NCBI GenBank assembly: GCA_902633885.1
Contig: CACPIK010000032.1
Location: forward strand, 1 to 6,622
Direction: 5' to 3'
DNA: 6,622 nt
Origin: an uncultured Pelagibacteraceae bacterium
GTDB taxonomy: Bacteria > Pseudomonadota > Alphaproteobacteria > Pelagibacterales > Pelagibacteraceae
Shown: positions 5,811-6,622 of the stretch, in pieces
How positions within the stretch are numbered: position 1 is the stretch's first letter
How the letters are laid out: each line of letters opens with the position of its first letter
Position numbers and translations under genes: made by a program
The notes under the pieces: generated by a model
Database searches by the model: none
Told to the model about the DNA's origin: nothing
What the model saw: the letters and a program-made list of their open reading frames with translations, nothing else

Positions 5811-6622
5811 TTAGTTTATTGATTTTTTTACAATACTTACACATTTGGCAAGTATTTTCTTATTTTCACTTTCCGCCATTATTCTTATCTTTGGTTCTGT
5901 ACCTGATTTTCTAACCAACATTCTACCTTTTCCTCGAATTAAATTTTTAGCTATTTTTATTGCTTTTCTACATTCATTACTGTCAATTATCGATTTATTT
6001 TTTACTTCAATATTTTCTAACAATTGAGGAGTTGGTTTAAAATTTCTGAATAACTCACTAGCTTTTTTTCCTTTTCTCATTGAAAATAATATTTCTAAAG
6101 CAACTAATAGTCCATCTCCCGTAGTAGCAAATTTACCAAGTATTATGTGTCCAGATTGCTCTCCACCTAAATTAAATTTTTTTTTCTTCATTAATTCTTT
6201 TACATATCTATCTCCTACTGATGATCTTAAAAACTTGATTTTATTTTTAGTAAAAAATTTTTCTAAACCATAATTTGACATTGAAGTTCCAACTACGCCA
6301 CCTTTCAATATCTTTTTTCTTTTCCATCTTTCTGCTAGCATTGCTATTATTTTGTCACCATCTATTATCTTTCCTTTTTCATCACATATAATAATTCTAT
6401 CTGCATCTCCGTCCAAAGAAATTCCAATATGAGCTTTACTTTTTTTTGTTAGATATTTGATTTTATTTGGAAATGTTGAGCCACACTTTTCATTTATATT
6501 AAATCCATTGGGAGAAGTACCAATTTCATAAACAACAGCACCTAAGGATCTTAATAACTTTGGACCAGCTTTATATGCTGCCCCATTTGCACAGTCTATA
6601 GCAATCTTTAAACCTCTTAAAT
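5811..6622 (-). CDS. glmM: Phosphoglucosamine mutase, C-terminal part (5' end outside window)
   Basis: GlmM interconverts glucosamine-6-phosphate and glucosamine-1-phosphate, feeding UDP-GlcNAc synthesis for peptidoglycan and lipid A. The frame is open on the - strand from the window edge to a TAA at 5811-5813, giving 269 codons. The visible protein begins LRGLKIAIDCANGAAY, the usual start of domain 2. It then has the metal-binding loop SLDGDADR (visible residues 68-75, with Asp70, Asp72 and Asp74), the sugar-binding loop GEQSGH (153-158) and the phosphate-binding loop RKSGTEP (237-243). Full-length GlmM is about 445 residues, so roughly 175 N-terminal residues, including the phosphoserine loop, lie outside the window. 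The TTG at 6414-6416 is an internal leucine codon of LDGDADR, not a start. The gene ends one base before the thiD start and heads the glmM-thiD-purA run. Confidence 0.96.
   Translation of the reverse strand, partial: LRGLKIAIDCANGAAYKAGPKLLRSLGAVVYEIGTSPNGFNINEKCGSTFPNKIKYLTKKSKAHIGISLDGDADRIIICDEKGKIIDGDKIIAMLAERWKRKKILKGGVVGTSMSNYGLEKFFTKNKIKFLRSSVGDRYVKELMKKKKFNLGGEQSGHIILGKFATTGDGLLVALEILFSMRKGKKASELFRNFKPTPQLLENIEVKNKSIIDSNECRKAIKIAKNLIRGKGRMLVRKSGTEPKIRIMAESENKKILAKCVSIVKKSIN

Noticed and set aside
6414..6416. Apparent protein start (TTG) giving a 201-residue protein beginning at the DGDADR motif
   Set aside because: The frame continues upstream without a stop to the window edge and encodes recognisable GlmM domain 2. 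The TTG is the leucine of the conserved LDGDADR loop.
1..6622. Search for a mobile element, CRISPR array, toxin-antitoxin pair, phage or defence genes
   Set aside because: All substantial coding sequence is assigned to housekeeping families, gaps are short, base composition is even by eye, and no direct repeats or integration signatures stand out, including around the tRNA.

Overview
The window is very AT-rich, tightly packed bacterial chromosome carrying ordinary housekeeping genes. The protein features (an alphaproteobacterial-style RpoH directly downstream of an RluD-type pseudouridine synthase, with purA, thiD and glmM alongside), the low GC, the lysine/asparagine/isoleucine-rich proteins and the near absence of intergenic DNA all suggest a streamlined marine alphaproteobacterium of the SAR11/Pelagibacter type. 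That assignment is inferred from sequence style and gene order, not from a database match.

Layout. (1) Positions 1-1710, + strand: the 3' end of a Sua5/TsaC-type threonylcarbamoyl-AMP synthase, joined by a one-base stop/start overlap to an ABC exporter ATPase, which overlaps its ABC-2 membrane permease by 11 bases. (2) Positions 1712-1788, - strand: a complete tRNA-Arg with anticodon UCG and an encoded CCA, lying opposite in orientation to the protein genes on both sides. (3) Positions 1812-3711, + strand: rluD, then rpoH. (4) Positions 3708-6622, - strand: a head-to-tail run transcribed glmM (5' end outside the window), thiD, purA. glmM and thiD are separated by one base, thiD and purA overlap by four.

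The two gene runs meet tail to tail at rpoH/purA, where the stop codons share the four bases TTAA. A perfect 8-bp hairpin flanked by A-rich DNA on one side and T-rich DNA on the other lies in the last codons of rpoH and looks like a terminator serving both strands.

How the genes work together: tsaC, the tRNA gene and rluD all contribute to translation (tRNA modification, decoding, 23S rRNA modification). rpoH encodes the heat-shock sigma factor. glmM, thiD and purA make precursors for peptidoglycan/lipid A, thiamin and AMP. The ABC exporter's substrate cannot be read from sequence. There is no gene-free stretch over 300 bases. I see no mobile element, CRISPR array, phage gene or defence system, and no convincing new biological system. 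The most interesting points are small-scale: the terminator embedded in coding sequence, the unusual rpoH start region, an ABC ATPase without the normal Q-loop glutamine, and the antisense-placed tRNA.
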